Below, piece by piece: positions 5,197 to 5,903 of a stretch of DNA of 5,903 nt (position 1 is the first letter of the stretch; each line of letters starts with the position of its first letter). The notes under the pieces were generated by a model. That model had not been told where the DNA came from. It did not search any database and saw nothing but the letters and a program-made list of their open reading frames with translations. Location: contig JAICSD010000291.1 of NCBI GenBank assembly GCA_025937075.1, positions 1 to 5,903 of the forward strand. Direction: 5' to 3'. Origin of the DNA: Vicinamibacteria bacterium. Its GTDB lineage: Bacteria > Acidobacteriota > Vicinamibacteria > Vicinamibacterales > 2-12-FULL-66-21. A program made the translations under genes and the position numbers.

Positions 5197-5903
5197 ATGC
5201 GCCGCCGCAATCTCCTGATTGCGACCGCCGCTCTCGGCAGCGTTGCGGTCCTCGCGGCGGGCCGCGCGCTTCGCCGGCTCCCGCCGGTTGACGTCATCAC
5301 GGCTCCGGTTACGGTCGGGCCGATCCAGCGCGACATCCTGACGACCGGCACGCTCGAGGCAGTCACCACCGTCGAGATCGGATCGCAGCTGTCCGGCACC
5401 ATTCAGGCCGTCGACGTCGACTACAACTCGATCGTGCACAAGGGCGAAGTGCTGGCCCGTCTCGATCCGGCCAGCTTTCAGGCGGATCTCGACCACGCAC
5501 GCGGGACGCTCGCGCAGGCGAACGCCGATCTCGAGAACGCGCGTGTCGCTGCCGCGGACGCGCAGACGAAGCTCACGCGGGCGCAGCAGTCGATCGCCGA
5601 CGAGCTGATCACGCCGTCGGACCTCGAAGATGCCACGGTGGCGTCGGACACCGCGAATGAGGCGGTGAAGAGCGCGGCCGCGCAGGTCGTGGTCGCGAAG
5701 GCCGCCCTCGATCAGGCAAGGCTCAACCTTGCGCACACGGTCATCGCCTCACCCATCGACGGCATCGTCGTCTCCCGGAGCATCGATCCGGGACAGACGG
5801 TTGCGGCGACATATCAGAGCCCGACGCTGTTCGTGGTCGCGCCGGATCTGTCGCGCATGCAGCTGCAGGCGACGATCGACGAGGCGGACGTCGGCGGCCT
5901 GCG
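5197..5903 (+). CDS. MacA/HlyD-type periplasmic adaptor subunit of an efflux system (N-terminal 235 aa)
   Basis: The reading frame is open from ATG 5197 to the right edge (235 codons plus 2 nt); a full MacA-like adaptor is about 370-400 aa. Residues 2-4 are Arg, followed by one hydrophobic helix (about 5-22), giving an inner-membrane anchor or uncleaved signal. The first half of the lipoyl domain is V59-E-I-G-S-Q-L-S-G-T-I to H81-K-G-E-V-L-A-R-L-D-P. An alpha-helical hairpin rich in Ala, Gln and Leu (about 92-180) follows, then the second lipoyl half (A184-S-P-I-D-G-I-V-V-S-R, D197-P-G-Q-T-V-A) and the MacA-like start of the beta-barrel, with D228-E-A-D-V-G near the edge. Such adaptors bridge an inner-membrane ABC (MacB) or RND pump and an outer-membrane channel; the MacA-like residues favour an ABC partner, which would lie downstream, outside this window. 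AAAGGA at 5185-5190 supports the start. Confidence 0.88.
   Translation, partial: MRRRNLLIATAALGSVAVLAAGRALRRLPPVDVITAPVTVGPIQRDILTTGTLEAVTTVEIGSQLSGTIQAVDVDYNSIVHKGEVLARLDPASFQADLDHARGTLAQANADLENARVAAADAQTKLTRAQQSIADELITPSDLEDATVASDTANEAVKSAAAQVVVAKAALDQARLNLAHTVIASPIDGIVVSRSIDPGQTVAATYQSPTLFVVAPDLSRMQLQATIDEADVGGL

Noticed and set aside
4879..5736. 285-codon open frame on the minus strand opposite the efflux adaptor
   Set aside because: It is antisense to the well-supported MacA-like gene and spans the palindrome and hairpins. The translation is low-complexity Arg-rich with no recognisable family.

Overview
The window is GC-rich throughout (above 60% by eye) with dense genes and no rRNA, tRNA, transposase or CRISPR array. 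Gene content (two-gene end-joining ligase/polymerase, YjcH-ActP acetate uptake pair, a DUF6454-like secreted protein, a MacA-like efflux adaptor) and the style of the intergenic repeats suggest a soil-type GC-rich bacterium. My best guess is Acidobacteriota, perhaps Vicinamibacteria; this is inference from gene content and repeat style, since no rRNA or marker gene is present.

Layout, left to right. (1) 1-91, minus: the 5' end of a secreted protein leaving the window. Its good RBS and ATG are one base out of frame with a clear signal peptide. (2) 109-1859, plus: a split LigD module. A stand-alone ATP-dependent ligase (289 aa) overlaps by GTGA a stand-alone primase-polymerase domain (294 aa). 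No phosphoesterase domain or Ku is visible here. (3) 1920-3786, minus: a DUF485/YjcH-type small membrane protein (107 aa) followed 4 nt later by an ActP-type sodium:solute symporter (512 aa), convergent with the ligD pair. (4) 3787-3927: divergent promoter region with G-rich direct repeats, two G-quadruplex-compatible motifs and a TATACT box close enough to the next ATG to imply a leaderless mRNA. (5) 3928-4878, plus: a secreted DUF6454-like protein (316 aa). (6) 4879-5196: gene-free. It holds a ~120-bp imperfect palindrome built of 9-nt tandem units, starting on the preceding stop codon, and then a ~150-bp stretch with three strong hairpins, the last ending on the ribosome binding site of the next gene. 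(7) 5197 to the right edge, plus: the N-terminal 235 residues of a MacA/HlyD-type periplasmic adaptor.

Functionally there are three separate units: double-strand-break repair (ligase plus polymerase in one operon), acetate/monocarboxylate uptake (small partner plus permease in one operon), and envelope export (adaptor, probably followed by ABC or RND partners beyond the edge). The DUF6454-like protein stands alone. I do not see a convincing new multi-gene system. The most unusual material is intergenic: the palindromic 9-nt-unit element, the hairpin-rich leader of the adaptor gene, and the apparent frameshift in the left-edge gene.
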